Below, piece by piece: positions 37,805 to 50,252 of a DNA stretch of 64,000 nt. Source of the stretch: Certhia americana. Lineage: Eukaryota > Chordata > Aves > Passeriformes > Certhiidae. Numbering within the stretch: position 1 is the first letter of the stretch; each line of letters starts with the position of its first letter. The stretch is taken from contig CM031878.1 in NCBI GenBank assembly GCA_018697195.1, positions 69,277,085-69,341,084 of the forward strand, in the 5' to 3' direction. The notes beneath the pieces were generated by a model that made no database searches, was not told where the DNA came from, and saw only the letters and a program-made list of their open reading frames with translations. The translations under genes were made by a program, and so were the position numbers.

Positions 37805-39027
37805 AAGGGGTTTAGTTCAGGATGTTCCATACAAAAAATACTTAATTTCAAAAGAAAAATGGTACCAACACTGAATATCTGAGATACTGGAGATATTTTC
37901 AGTACTTGTGGCATTTCAAGAGAATGCCCTGCTATTTTAAATAATCCTCTTTTTCTGTGGTTTCATACCTTTGAAGTGGACATGTCTCACACAGACAAGA
38001 ATTCAGAAACTACAAATTCTAAAGCAGAGGAAAAGGCAAAGAGGGAAAGTAGACATACAAGAGGAAAATGAGGCTTTTCCACAGGAAATATTTTAGTTTC
38101 AAAGTATTAACATTTTGGCAAAGATTATGTCTTGTAAATTGCCAAGGTTAGAAACTAAAAAGGAAGAGCAACAAACTCAAAACAATTGAAACTTATACTT
38201 TGGGGCTGAAGAAATGCCAGGACTATTTTTCACCACTAATTTAAATTGGAGAGACTTTCCCCTGAGGATTTATGTTTAGTTAAACTCTAATTTTTCCATC
38301 AGAGGGGGAAGTTTTTAATTAGACTCACTGCTATTCTTTGGAATTGAGGTTCTTCTCTCCCCATTCACTGCCTTTCAGATGGGAGCTCTGGCACAGTTTA
38401 GTCCCAACAACCAAAGTTTTGGGACAGGCAGGTAATTTAATGAGCATAATGTAGCTTCATTCAGTGTTTCACAAGCTTGTTAAACTCTGTGGTCTTTCCT
38501 CATTCCTCTGAAAAAACACTGGTTGTAAAATAAATGTTTACTTCTACAGAAAACGCTGAACAATTTTCTAAAGGATTTTAATGTGTGCTCTCCTATCAGA
38601 AGTAACTCAGATGAACTTCTGAAATGTATTGGAATTTGAAGACACGCTCTTCTTATTAAATCTATACATTTCTCAAGACAAAATACCTGCCAACAAAATA
38701 ATTGAGGCATTGTAATCAGAAAATGTAATTTTTCCCTGGGGCAGCACTTGTTAAAAAAACACAAACAGCATGGTAGAAGAGGGTATGCATAAATGAAAAT
38801 GGTATTTTGAATAGACAAAGAGTAGATTTGAAAGCATCAATTCAGAGCACATAAATAGAAAATAGACATGTCTTATTACCAAAATTCAAAAATTTGCTGA
38901 GTATTAACTTTTCTATTTCAAAAAGCAGAACATTGAAAGCACATGATGAAATCGGTCTAATTTAAGGGTGGAAGATATCAAATACAGAACAGAGTGCCAT
39001 AATGTGTTTAATTTATCTTCCCAAGAC

Positions 39028-39098
39028 AAAAAAAAAACAAAACAAAAACAAAAAAAAAAAAAAAAAACAAAAAAAAACAAACAAAGAAACCAAACCAA
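39028..39098. repeat. A-rich A/C tract
   Basis: Runs of A broken by single C bases (aaaacaaaacaaaaacaaa), ending in caaacaaagaaaccaaacc. Frames through it encode only K/N or F strings. Confidence 0.9.
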
Positions 39099-40529
39099 GA
39101 ATACACACAGTTTACGAAATATGCATTTCAAAAATAGAAAGTGAACAAAAAATTCTATATTTCAGGGAGGTTACACAGTGCATACTTGACTAATGGAGAT
39201 GAATAAGATCTTTATTTTTGTGATCTGACCACCCATTCTTGTTCTCTGCAGGAGATACTCTAGTCATCCTTTTTCTCTCTTCTCAGAGTAGCATTGTGCT
39301 AGAGACCACGTGAGATGAGGTGCAGGAGCAGTCAGGGTGTCCATAAGGAATCCCATCATGTTTAGTGTTTTTTCCCTTAATTCCCAAAGGAAAAAAAGAT
39401 CATTTGACTTATTTCCTTTAGCCAGCCTTGAAAGAAGTCTGGTAGAGGGGAAGAGGGAGCATCCAAGAAGATCCATCAGGCTGGTCTCAGACTGAAGGAC
39501 ACAAAGTTTTGAGAAAGGAAGGATGTGAGCACAATCACTCAAAGCCACCTTGAGCAGAAAAGAGAGCAAAGCAAAACATTCTGGAACAAGAATTCTAGGA
39601 CATGCCTTGGGCAGGGAGCCATCTGTGCACAAGTATCTCAGGTCTCACAGAGAATGTCCTGCTGCTGTTAAAGTGGAGCTGAAAAGGGGTTGCAGCACAT
39701 TCTTCAACACAGGCACAGCTGCGTTGGGTACACTGACTGAAGCATTGTGCAACAGTAAAAACAAAACTCAGATTTAGGCACTGACAGTATAAATAGAATC
39801 TCTGCCCCACAGCACACAGTGATCTTGAGTGCTACAGTCTTCTGATTAGAAGAATAAAAAAAAAATATTTAAAAATGCATAAAGAACAGGGAGAGCGGAT
39901 AAAAATCATGAGCACCTTATTCTCTGTCTTTGAAAGATAACAGAGTACTTAGGGGTTGTTTTACCCACAGAAATTACCTGTGAAGTCCTGTAAAGAAGTT
40001 ATAGTATTAATGTTCATTGTTACTTTTCAACATGAAAGAGAAAAGCCAAAATTCAGCATTCCAGACTATATAAAAATGTTTGAAATTCCTCTCTGAGAAG
40101 AGTCTTATGCTCCTCATGTTAACACAATTGCATGAAGAGTGCTCCACTGTGACTAAACCACTGATGTCCACATAATTTAGGATTCAGTACCAAAGTGAAT
40201 GGATTAACATTATACCTGTGGGTAGTGATTTCCACTAATTGCACAGCCCTGATGCTTTTCTGTTTTCCCTCACCTGTTATCAGGGTAAGACCAAACTTTG
40301 TCAGGACACTGATGTTCAGCTGATGTAAGAACTTGAGGGAGAAATGATCTGATTCTGCAGAGACAGAAAATTTCTCTCTTCATGCTCAGTACAGAGAGAC
40401 TCATTGACCTCAAATCAGAATCAGGCACCTGACACCAGAAGCACTCAACGTCTCCAAACAGGCTGCCCTGTCTTTGTCCCAGGGTTTTGGCCTGGAGTCT
40501 CCAGGAAGCTGTTTGTCTTCTCCAGTTGT

Positions 40530-40530
<1 letters not shown>

Positions 40531-40560
<30 letters not shown>
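40531..40560 (+). repeat. 30-base A tract
   Basis: Uninterrupted A run between gttgtc and gatgaaaac, without AATAAA just upstream. Confidence 0.95.
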
Positions 40561-40562
<2 letters not shown>

Positions 40563-42665
40563 TGAAAACAGGCAGGAGCAGAAAGGGACACAGCTGGTAA
40601 AGGTAGTTATTAGCTATGAGTGAATTATGCAAGTTTGGATTTCAATGCAATTGTCTGAGTCCTCCATCCTTGTGGGTGTTGTCTTCTTGTTCACAGCCAA
40701 GTGGTTGTTTCATTTACTTTCCCTGGTTTGATGTTTTGTTTGAAGGTGCTGTGGACTGGGTAAGAACATTGTGAAGAAGGAGTGGAAAAGAGCAGCCTGT
40801 CTGGTTCTGAATTCATATTTAACTCAAGTAATTGCTTAGTCCCTTAATATTTTCTTCTATCCCTATTAGAAGAATCGCAACATGATGAATAGTTTTGTGT
40901 AGTAGGAAATGCCATAGATTTCACAGCACTGGCCTGTGAAACCTGCATTTTGTGTGCCATCAACTTTTATTCTGTGTGATTTAAAAAACCCTTTACATTT
41001 CCTGACTGTGAGCTGCATAATCCACAGAGTTCAGCTGTTATGAAACTATTTCACAGTTAATATTGAAAAAATAAATATGGAATTGGCCAAAGGACAGCTC
41101 TTGCAAGCTTCAGCCTCTGAGGAAGGTCTGTGGTACTCACAGGTTCTTGGGGCTGACTCAGTGGAAACTCCAAGACTTGTTGGGTTGTAAATCTGTCCTG
41201 TTAAGGACTCTAGTGCTGGGGCTTGTGGCAGGCTGTGCTACACTCCCCCAGCCAGCATTTGCCAATTTACTGCTGGTCAAAAAACAAGGCATCTTCAAGG
41301 AAGCAGCCATCATGTTTATTTCACAATGTCTTAATTTCAATAGACATACAAATACTTGATTTTAACACTGTCTCCTTGTTGTGGTTTCTGTTCACCTATA
41401 TTCACTTTTTAGCCTGCTCTCAAGAACAAAATACTGCCCTAACTCCCTCCCACTTAATCTTGTTGCAGGTTCTTGCTATATTCACTAGGTGTAACCAATT
41501 TATTTCCTAGAGGGAAAAGACATAAATTAATTCCATAAATTCCTTCTGTTCTCTGTTTCCATGTATGAGCCAAACAGCATTTGCACCTATTCTGGAGATC
41601 CCAATTGAAAGGAATATTATTTATTCAGACACCTACCTGCAAAAATGTCTCCACAAAACTCTCAGAAGAGAGTTAAAGTGATGCCCAAAGGGGAAAATCT
41701 CTGCAGAATTCATTTTTGTCTTTGCCTCTCAGGTTCATGGGTCTTCATTCCAGCAGTTCCCTTGTACAAAACCTGATCTGAAGAGCATTGGAGGCAATTT
41801 ATAAGTAACATAAAGGCAAAAAAATGAGGTTTTTTGTAATAGTTTCTACTAGAAGACAAAAATTGAACTAAATCCCTGCTTCCTCTTAAGAAGAGAGAGA
41901 AACAATTTTTATTTTGAAACAAAAAAATGTTACAATTCATTGGCACAATTATTCTTTCAGAAAACACAATTATTCCTCAATACCAAGCATCCCTTACTCA
42001 ATACAGTGGACTGTGGTTCCTGCTCAATTTTCCCTGAGAACTTGTGAAATTTTCTGATAACCAATTTAATGGAATGGGATTGAGTATTGATAATTTGCTA
42101 AATTAATTTTTTTTAAAATAAAAAAATTATTTAAAAATTACAAACAACTGGGCTTTAATCTCAACCTGAAGCACAGCTGGCAGATAAAGGCAAGGAGAGC
42201 TAGTCTGTGGTTGAATTGAGGAGAATGGAGATGAAGATAAATGGCAGCTTCAGAGAAGTCCAGCTCAAACAAATTATTAAAATTTCCAAGGTCATTCCTT
42301 TCTCCTGCTGCTCACTGGTAGATATTCCATATTTCACATTCTGATTCCCATGCTCAAGCTTTGCAGAGATCACAAGAATATGACCCAGGCAGGACAAGAC
42401 CCACACTTGCCTGGAACACCTGATGATAGTAAAACTTTGGATTTTACCAGATTGACCATAAAAGGCAGCTTGTGATGGACTAAAGATTTTGCATACCACA
42501 TAAGATGCTGTTAAAGTTTCCAGAATTTAAATCCCCAGGCTAGTCTTCAGAAATACTTGTCCCTTACCTCTTCTTTCCTGTCTTTCCTCTCCTGTTGTTA
42601 GAGCACCCAAATACCTTGCTGTTTTGATTTGGGGATTTTTAAATTATTTTTCCTTGTCCTTACAG

Positions 42666-42833
42666 GACAGATCTAAGCTGGCAGAAATGCTAGTGGATTT
42701 TCTGACCAAAGACAAAGAATATTTCACTTTCAGAGATAGGGGGGAGTTGTTCTTGTTGAATGAAACTGATGAAAGGGCTCTTGGTTTACAAACATTTTTA
42801 TTGGAATCAATTGTTAAAGAAAGGAGTTCATAG
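42666..42833 (+). CDS. Candidate terminal coding exon with stop codon, unidentified protein
   Basis: The acceptor tttttccttgtccttacAG ends at 42665. From 42666 the frame is open in phase 0 for 55 codons to TAG at 42831-42833. The peptide starts DRSKLAEMLVDFLTKDKEYF, includes FRDRGELFLLNETDERALGL, and ends IVKERSS. It is rich in charged residues and leucine, with alternating hydrophobic spacing typical of helices, and has no membrane segment or recognisable catalytic motif. ATTAAA lies 10 bases after the stop. The phase-0 entry matches the phase-0 end of the 13-nt microexon at 14795, which would give a 27.9-kb intron. I cannot name the family. This is the most protein-like short frame in the window and is probably the 3' end of the same gene as 14393-14544. 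Confidence 0.5.
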   Translation, partial: DRSKLAEMLVDFLTKDKEYFTFRDRGELFLLNETDERALGLQTFLLESIVKERSS

Positions 42834-42842
42834 ATATTCCAA

Positions 42843-42848
42843 ATTAAA
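42843..42848 (+). terminator. Poly(A) signal ATTAAA after the 42.7 kb terminal exon
   Basis: ATTAAA, the commonest functional variant of the canonical hexamer, starts 10 bases after the TAG. It would imply a very short 3' UTR; a longer UTR using a downstream signal is equally possible. Confidence 0.3.
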
Positions 42849-43829
42849 GACTAGATGATGATAAAAGAAAAATTAGGTAAAACCTCTGCCTGAAGTCTAC
42901 CTTGAGTAATGTAAAGAGCAAAGCCATTCAATTAATTATTTATAAATGGGGTCTTGTCATTCGATATAAAATGGAGAGATCAGTGCTATGTGTCAATAAC
43001 TTTACTGTTCTGAACTGCTTATTTTCTGTTCTTATGCCCTTTGAGAAAGATTGTGATCTTGAACTGTAGTGAATGTTGTGTAGGGTTACTCAGATAAAAG
43101 TGGAGTATCTGCATTACAGAACGAATAAGAAAGTGTGGCTTGGTTCAATGTGTTAAAAAAAAGGCAATGAAGTAGGTTTTTAGAAAAATGTTCAAGCTGG
43201 CTACACATCAAGAGAGGGGAAAATTATCTTAAACTAATACTGGCAGCACATCAGATGTAAATTGGTCATGTATGAGTTAAAACTGGAATTTTAAGAAAGT
43301 TTTCTAACCACCCAAATAGTGGAGATCTGGAAAGGTCTTCAGAACAGGGCAAGGAATGCAAGTGTTTGTAAGATGCAGCTTGATAGGCAGAACTCTTGGA
43401 AAGGGGACTTGAATTTGCTGGATGAAGACTTGAGTTCCTAAAGCAGTATAAAGGGAAATTGTGCCACTCTTTATTTATAAAACACTTGTAGCTGCCCATT
43501 CCAGGAGATATTTTCTCTTTATTCTTCTTTTCCCTTTGGCAATTTACAGTGCTGACTTTTTCCTTTAAGACTGATTATGAGATGTTAAAAATGATGGTCT
43601 ATTTACCCACAGACATTGTGTAGTATGGTAAACTGTGATGCTTTTTTTATGAGGGTCGTTAAGCCACAAAATGCAAAATATTACTAAAGATGCAAAATTT
43701 CACTAAAATATAATGTAACAGTTCATGGCATAGTTGACTCCAGCCTGAAACAAGTACATTTTTGATATTTAGCATTAATAAAGTCGTTCAGTGCTTTTAT
43801 AGACTAGGAACAGAAATACTGTTTTATGG

Positions 43830-43830
<1 letters not shown>

Positions 43831-43878
<48 letters not shown>

Positions 43879-43910
43879 GTTGTTGTTGTTTTGTTGTTGT
43901 TGTTGTTGTT
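43831..43910. repeat. Composite (ATT)16 and (GTT)10 microsatellite
   Basis: ATT units up to 43878 change abruptly to GTT units, interrupted once by TTGTT. Frames give poly-I then poly-V/L. Confidence 0.95.
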
Positions 43911-46426
43911 CTATCATTATAATTTTCATTGTTATAATTTTTTTCATCATTACTATTACACTCTAGTCAATTTTTTATTTAGAAATAGCTCTTTTAAGCA
44001 AGTTGAAGGCAATACCCTGAGTTTCATGATAAAAATCACCTACTGATATTAAATTCATGCCATATTTGTACAAGTGAAGGCAACGAACAAGTAAAAATTC
44101 GCCCCAACTTTGTCCCATTCTTTCTTTAGGACACAGTGATGCTTTACTCCAGCTCCAGATGGTAGTCCCTCTTTAAACTATTACTTGGGTACATAGCCAC
44201 TAACTTATATTTAAGATTTTCCCTGCCTGTCATCCTGAGCACAAGAATTTTTACTGAACGCAAGTCATTACAGTCCCAAAGGGTTTAATGTCAATCTGTC
44301 TTTAACACAGCATTTTCATATTATGAATTAGCAAGTACACCTTGTTCAAGCCAAGGCTCTGCATCACACATGGCTGATAGTTTTTAAAGGCTTCGACCCC
44401 TTGTTTGGGTGGAAAAACTTAAACATAAGTTCAGCTCTTGCCTCTTGCATATGCTCTGCCTTAAATAAAATTAACAGATGAATGTTAAAAATTTCAATTT
44501 GTTCTAATCCAAGGAAACCATCATGATGCAATAGTGAATAATTACTGCAACATCTACTGACTACTATTTTTTTTATACAACCCTGATATTTCTTTAAAAG
44601 ACTTCTTTACAGCTTTTCTACTACCTGCTATGTTTTACTTCTTCAGGGCTCTGAAGCATACAGGGATTAAGCAACCTGCAGAAGTCCCTCACATTGTCTG
44701 AACCGGATCTAGGATGGGCTCCAAACGTGAGCTCAGTGATTTATGTGTGGGATTCCTTCTCTCCTCTCCATCCACAAGACGCTGGAGCTGCACCAACTTC
44801 AAAACTGTCTTATTCGTTCAGTGATATGTGGGAAAGAAAATCCATCCCTATCTCCTGTCCTACCACAATAGCTGTGGAATAGCAAAGAGCACTGCTTGCA
44901 TTGTGGAGCAACTCTATTTCTCTTGTGTGTAGCTGTGTTTACAGCAGGGTATGTGTTTCTAGCATAAGTCATGATTTCACCCCTTGCTTTTACATCTGTG
45001 GCTGAAGTCCTGGGGCAGTGAAGTCTTCAGGACAGAGAAATGAGACAGAAAATGCATCAAGTCTTTAGGGCAAGCACTAGGTGTAAGAATGACAGCTCCT
45101 GGAGCCAAGCCAGAGCTGCAGGCTGGAAAAGGCACATGGTTGCTAATTGACCACAAATGATTTAACATCTTCTGTGGTAGGTCCCTCTGTGAGGTGCCTG
45201 CCAGCTCCAGCACTGATTCAGAGGGAAGAGGGCTGCAGAGTCACTTCCTATGGCATTCAATTTCTTGGAAATGGCTCAGTAAAGCAGTTTCAGCCCATGA
45301 GGGCTGTTGGACTGATTGCCGGTGGTGCCTGGGAGCAGCCAGCATGGTGTCATGCAGTGATCTTCACACCCCTCTGCTTTGCCTCAATGTTTCTCCATGC
45401 ACAGGGGTTGTGCCCTCCCCTTACCGGTCTCCTGCAAAGGTTTGCTGCCCTGGCTTTCCCACCTGTGCATTGGAAAGGCTTCATTTGCAGTTTCTCTCCA
45501 GGTCCACTGGTCCTCAGGCTCAATCCTGGGAACAGCTGGAACTCTCAATCCTCCAGGCAGGAGCCACAAAGTAGTGAAGCCACAAAGGAAGAGGCAGACT
45601 GTGTCACTGTAGCTATAATGGAGCCAAAAACTTGTCCAGCAGCTCACAGTGGTGCTCTGCTACACAGAGAAAACTGGAGGTGCCAATTTCTAAGGTGTTT
45701 TCTGCTCTGTTGTGCAAGCAGTGTCACCAGTTACAGCTTCTGCTCCCCAGGTTTAACTTGCTGTTGTTTGGCTGGGTTATTTATGGGGATTAAAAAAAAT
45801 ATCTGGGGTTGATTCAGAACAGCCTTGGGCCAAGAGCTTCCAATTGCCAGTGTGGAAACTGAGTCAGCTTTGTGTAGTTCCAAGGATTTCTTCATATATG
45901 TGGACTTTATCTAATGTTCTGAAGACCTGCAGAAGGACTAAATCCTTTCTGTTTACTTTCACACTTGCATGGGGCTTCTTTTTTTCATTCTTACAGTTAA
46001 TAACTTCCACATTCTTTCAGTCTTTGAAAGTTTTTTTCTCCTGACCACATTACCTGTACAACCCAAAGTTATTTCACACAAGTTTTATAAGTCTGTTTCA
46101 AGTTATTTATAAACTGTTATTACCTTCCATGGATTAGTCCTTTCCAATTACAACTCCACATACTATTAACTCTTGATTTGGAATAACTAAATGAATGAGT
46201 TTAGGTATTTTGAATTACATGCCAGTAATATTATTTGGCTCTTTCCTCTTCCTTTGAACTTCATACTAGTATATGTGTAACTATAAACACTCTCTCTCAC
46301 CTTTATACTCATTTTATATTTATGTATTTAGCCTCCTTTAATGCTGTACATTATTGTTTTATTAAGTAAAAGTACATTTACTTCTATATTCACTTCTTTA
46401 TTTATATTATATATATGTATGTATAA

Positions 46427-46429
<3 letters not shown>

Positions 46430-46483
<54 letters not shown>

Positions 46484-46484
46484 A
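46430..46484. repeat. (GT)26 microsatellite
   Basis: Uninterrupted GT repeat ending GCGCG. Frames give TH/TH or CV repeats and are not genes. Confidence 0.97.
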
Positions 46485-47790
46485 TTTTGAATTGTGAATG
46501 TATGTGTGCGTGTGCTCACAACTCAAAGTTGTCTGAATATACAATTCTTTGAAAACTGCCAGATTAAATTTGTGGACATTCTGCAAGGCTGTGATTTTGG
46601 AGAGGTAATAATTGTCTCTCAAGTGTTATGAAATACAGTTGTTTGTAAGCACAGGGAGAAAAATTATGGTTACCTCTATCATGTATTTTGAGTGTTGTAG
46701 AAACAGTCTGATAAATGAGATTTCACAAATATTATTCCAGATGGATGGCAATCAAAAGAACCATATTCTTACCATGTTTCTTCTGGAGTTCAGTACAGAT
46801 ATTTTTGCTTTCCTGTAGAAAAGCAATTTTTCATTCTAGACTTTCAGTTGAGAATAAACCAGTCCTATAATAGAGTCACACACACATTTACTCTGTGTAA
46901 TAGAAAGATCTCAACAGACCTGCTTCTCCAGAGAGAACTCTTTACTGAACAAGGCTACTTGAGGAAAAAGCCCCTCTAAATAGGTGTGCCATTCCAGCTG
47001 AGGCCTGATATCAGATTTCCCAGAGAGAAATAGGCACACACAGGGCATAACCTGTTTGGGGAACTCAAAGGGAAATACTTGGTGGTGTTGCAGGTGACTC
47101 AGAGAGGTGTCCCTGCCCTCTGAGTCAGGGCTGAGTCAGCACTGTGGGCACTGCTGAAGGTGCTGAGATCTGAGTGAGTCACCCAAACCTCCACTGGAGG
47201 CTCCAGAACGTTCTTTTGCATCTGCTTGGGCATTCTCACGCCAAACCCTCTACTGGGCAGATCTGCCAAGAGAAACCTGGCCTCCCATTTCCTTTGCTGC
47301 CTCACTTTCCCCTTCCCCAGAGCATCTCAGATTGTGCTGGGGCTTATTCAGGGACTCAGGCATGAAGGTCAAAGCTCATGGTTTAGCTGCTGGTATCCTT
47401 TGCATATTTTTTACAAGCTTTCAGGACTAATGCTGAACACGACCTTCTAAGAGCTTGTTTATGCCATCAGTTCCTAATAAACCTCAGTTACTGAGATTTG
47501 TTGAGAATTTTCTTGCTGATGGCCTGAAATGTCACATCCTCTGGTGATGTCAGTTATCCAAGAAAACACAGCTGTTGCAGAAAGAGCCCTCCCTCCTGTG
47601 AGAGTGGCAGCCAACACACCTTCTGAAGCCCTGGCCAGATGGGAGCATAGATAAGGGTGGGCAGGCAAGCAAAAGAGAGGTTTTTCTTACTGCTGTGTAT
47701 TGTAGGCATGGTACCTGCAGACAGATGATGTTCTTTTCCCAAGTTCAACAGTAAATGTCTTCATTATATTATTAGGTGGGTAGTGGTGCT

Positions 47791-47825
47791 ATTACTATTA
47801 TTATTATTATTATTATTATTATTAC
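47791..47825. repeat. (ATT)11 microsatellite
   Basis: ATT/ACT units directly before the CR1 relic at 47840. Confidence 0.9.
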
Positions 47826-47839
47826 TCAGAAACATTTAG

Positions 47840-47885
47840 TGAGGAAAAGACCTCTTAGGTCATGAAGTCCAATCTTTGACTAGTC
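47840..47885 (-). mobile_element. CR1 LINE 3'-end relic, minus strand
   Basis: GAGGAAAAGACCTCTTAGGT followed by CATGAAGTCCAATCTTTGAC resembles the complement of the CR1 3' tail (the GGAAAAGACCTC...AAGTCCAACC signature). It begins right after an (ATT)n microsatellite, which may have grown next to the element end. Confidence 0.45.
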
Positions 47886-48550
47886 GTCACCCAGGCATGA
47901 ATTACTTAGAAAAAATTTGGAGATTTCATTAAGAAGTAAACATTGAGAGAAACTGAATTCTCTTTTGGAAAGACAAAATCACAACAGTGCTCAAACAGTT
48001 GTGTTGTGTTCACATGTGTAACTTTAGTCTGAAAACAGCAAAATTGGGTCCAGGAGTTGAGGTGTCTTTCCCCACTTGTAGTCTGAAATTGATAGGTATT
48101 TTACTAGTTAATGTCGAGTTGCCATTGTTGACTGGCGACTGTCATATATTTCATTTTTTAAAAATCAATTGAGAGCATTGTAAGAGCAACCAGACACTTT
48201 CATGACAGAGACAGCTAGAAGCTGTCAGGGAGGGACAGATGGGATCCTGCAACTCTGATGGAAAGCCAGGGAGAAAAAAGACGTTGTTGAACACAGCCAA
48301 AAAAACAAAAAAAAGTGCATCTGTATCAAATGCAGGTTGGCTTCAGAACCAGCATGAAATACTGTGCTTCAGAAAGTGTCTTCATTAATGAGTTGAAGTA
48401 GTTACCTGAGGTCCAAATGATAAAGCAAATGTTCACCATGACTTTATTCTTGAGCATATTTATGTTCCTCTAACAAGTCAGTTCCTAGCCATAAATTGAG
48501 TATTAGCAGGTCAGTTTTCAGGAGTTTATAGCTCACTGTGACATATTGAA

Positions 48551-48569
48551 AACAAACAAAACACCCCAA

Positions 48570-48608
<39 letters not shown>

Positions 48609-48755
48609 NNNNNNNNNNNNNNNNNNNNNNNNNNNNNNNNNNNNNNNNNNNNNNNNNNNNNNNNNNNNNNNNNNNNNNNNNNNNNNNNNNNNNNNNNNNN
48701 NNNNNNNNAAAAAAAAAAAACAAAAAAAAAAAAACCACCAAAACAACCAAACCTC
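48551..48755. other. Assembly gap (100 N) inside a poly(A) and A/C tract
   Basis: A runs from 48571 to 48608, then exactly 100 N from 48609 to 48708, then more A with single C and an ACCACCAAAACAACC shoulder. A round 100 N usually marks a gap of unknown size, so true length and content here are unknown. Confidence 0.97.
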
Positions 48756-50131
48756 AAAATCAAACATATTATCCTGCTTTAAATGTCATGATTTAAAATT
48801 TTAGGGTATGTCCTCCTGTTGTGAAGATAGATAAGGATAAAGATGGAAATAAAAAAAGACTGAGTTTTTTTACCTGAATAGATGTTGATTTATTCGTTTT
48901 TCCTTATGAACACTCAGCTTACGTATTTATTTTCTGAACACATGCAGTTTCAGATTATCTTTGTAAATGCCCAGGCTTGCAATAAAATATCACCTTTTCT
49001 TGATTTTTAAAGTAGCAAAAATAAGTCTTGTACAATAATAGTTGTCAGGTTTTCGCAGGGTATGCAAAACAAGTAGGAAAACACTGCCTACTCAGAAGAA
49101 ATGGCACAGTCCCCAACTGGATGACTACTTGCCAAAATCTGGGTTTTTTTTAGTTCTCTTGGAGTTGGGAGAAGAATATTCTGTTGCAGAATATTACAGT
49201 GTACGGTATAAAAAATAATAATGAAAACTAGCTACTTTCAGAGGTTCACAACTTCTTTTTAACTGTACTCATGTTCAAAATGTGTGTTACTTAAGAATGA
49301 GGCAAGAGTCTATCTCTTAAATAATCTCTGAGTTTTCAGCCTTCTTAATTCCATGTGTATGCATCTACATCTTATAGAGAATTAATGCAATATTAAATAG
49401 TTATGATTGCAAAATCAGTAGAAAACTATTTCGCATTGAAACCAGAGATGATGATAATTATACAGGAAAACATGACAGGTAGTAAAAATGGATTAAATTA
49501 CCATTAGAAGTTAGCCTTCTCTGGTGCCATTGGATAAGGGCATTGTGGGAGGAAAAATAAGAAAAAATATTTGCAGAAATATTTTTGCAGACATAAAACT
49601 CAGCATACATCACACCCATTACACTTGACTGCTTTTTATGCTAGAATAGCAGAGAATGAAATAGGATACATCAGGGGTTTTGTGGGTGGTTGTAGTTTAT
49701 TTCTTTTTGTTGGTGGTTTTTGAGGGGTTGGGTTTTTTTGTGTGTGTGCTTTTTAATTAAATACTAGGTCTTAAACATTTGTACCTAGAAATCTGTTTCA
49801 GAAAATCATTTTGGGGGTTTTGGGTGGGTTTGATTGCTTCTTTTCCAAAAAAGTCTGTGAGTAACACACACTTTCAAATCCCAGAATAGGAATCTTGATC
49901 TTGATCTCAGTAATAAAAATACTGAGCTAAGTAATTAGCTGACCCCAAGGCTGGTTGACTTATTGTTTGCCTTTTGCATCATAGCACACATCTTGAATTA
50001 AAGCTTGGACTTCTCAGGATTTTTAAGAACATGTGGGTTTTTTAGTTTTTTAATACCAAATCCTGCTCACTATGCAAGATTTTTTTTTTTTTGCACATAT
50101 ATCCAGAAATTTTGTAAAATTCATTTTAGCA

Positions 50132-50252
50132 ATACATACATACATACATACACATATACATACTATGTATATATATGTATATATGTGTATATATGTATAT
50201 GTGTGTATATATGTGTATATGTGTGTATATGCACATATGTATATATATATAT
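50132..50252. repeat. Alternating purine-pyrimidine repeat, ACAT arm then TGTA arm
   Basis: ACATACATACATACATACAC switches to TATGTATATATATGTATATA and GTGTATAT units, so the left and right halves are roughly self-complementary. Confidence 0.9.

Larger units (their letters stand above)
37805..42665. other. Noncoding span before the terminal exon
   Basis: Contains the A/C tract at 39028 and the A30 tract at 40531. A 122-codon minus-strand frame at 39264-39632 has no recognised domain. Otherwise nothing is seen. Confidence 0.5.

Noticed and set aside
43762..44046. 94-codon frame with poly-I and poly-V/L
   Set aside because: Translation of the ATT/GTT microsatellite.
46328..46622. Frames encoding TH repeats
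   Set aside because: Translation of the GT microsatellite.
48444..48782. Frames across the N gap
   Set aside because: Made of poly(A) translation and unknown bases.
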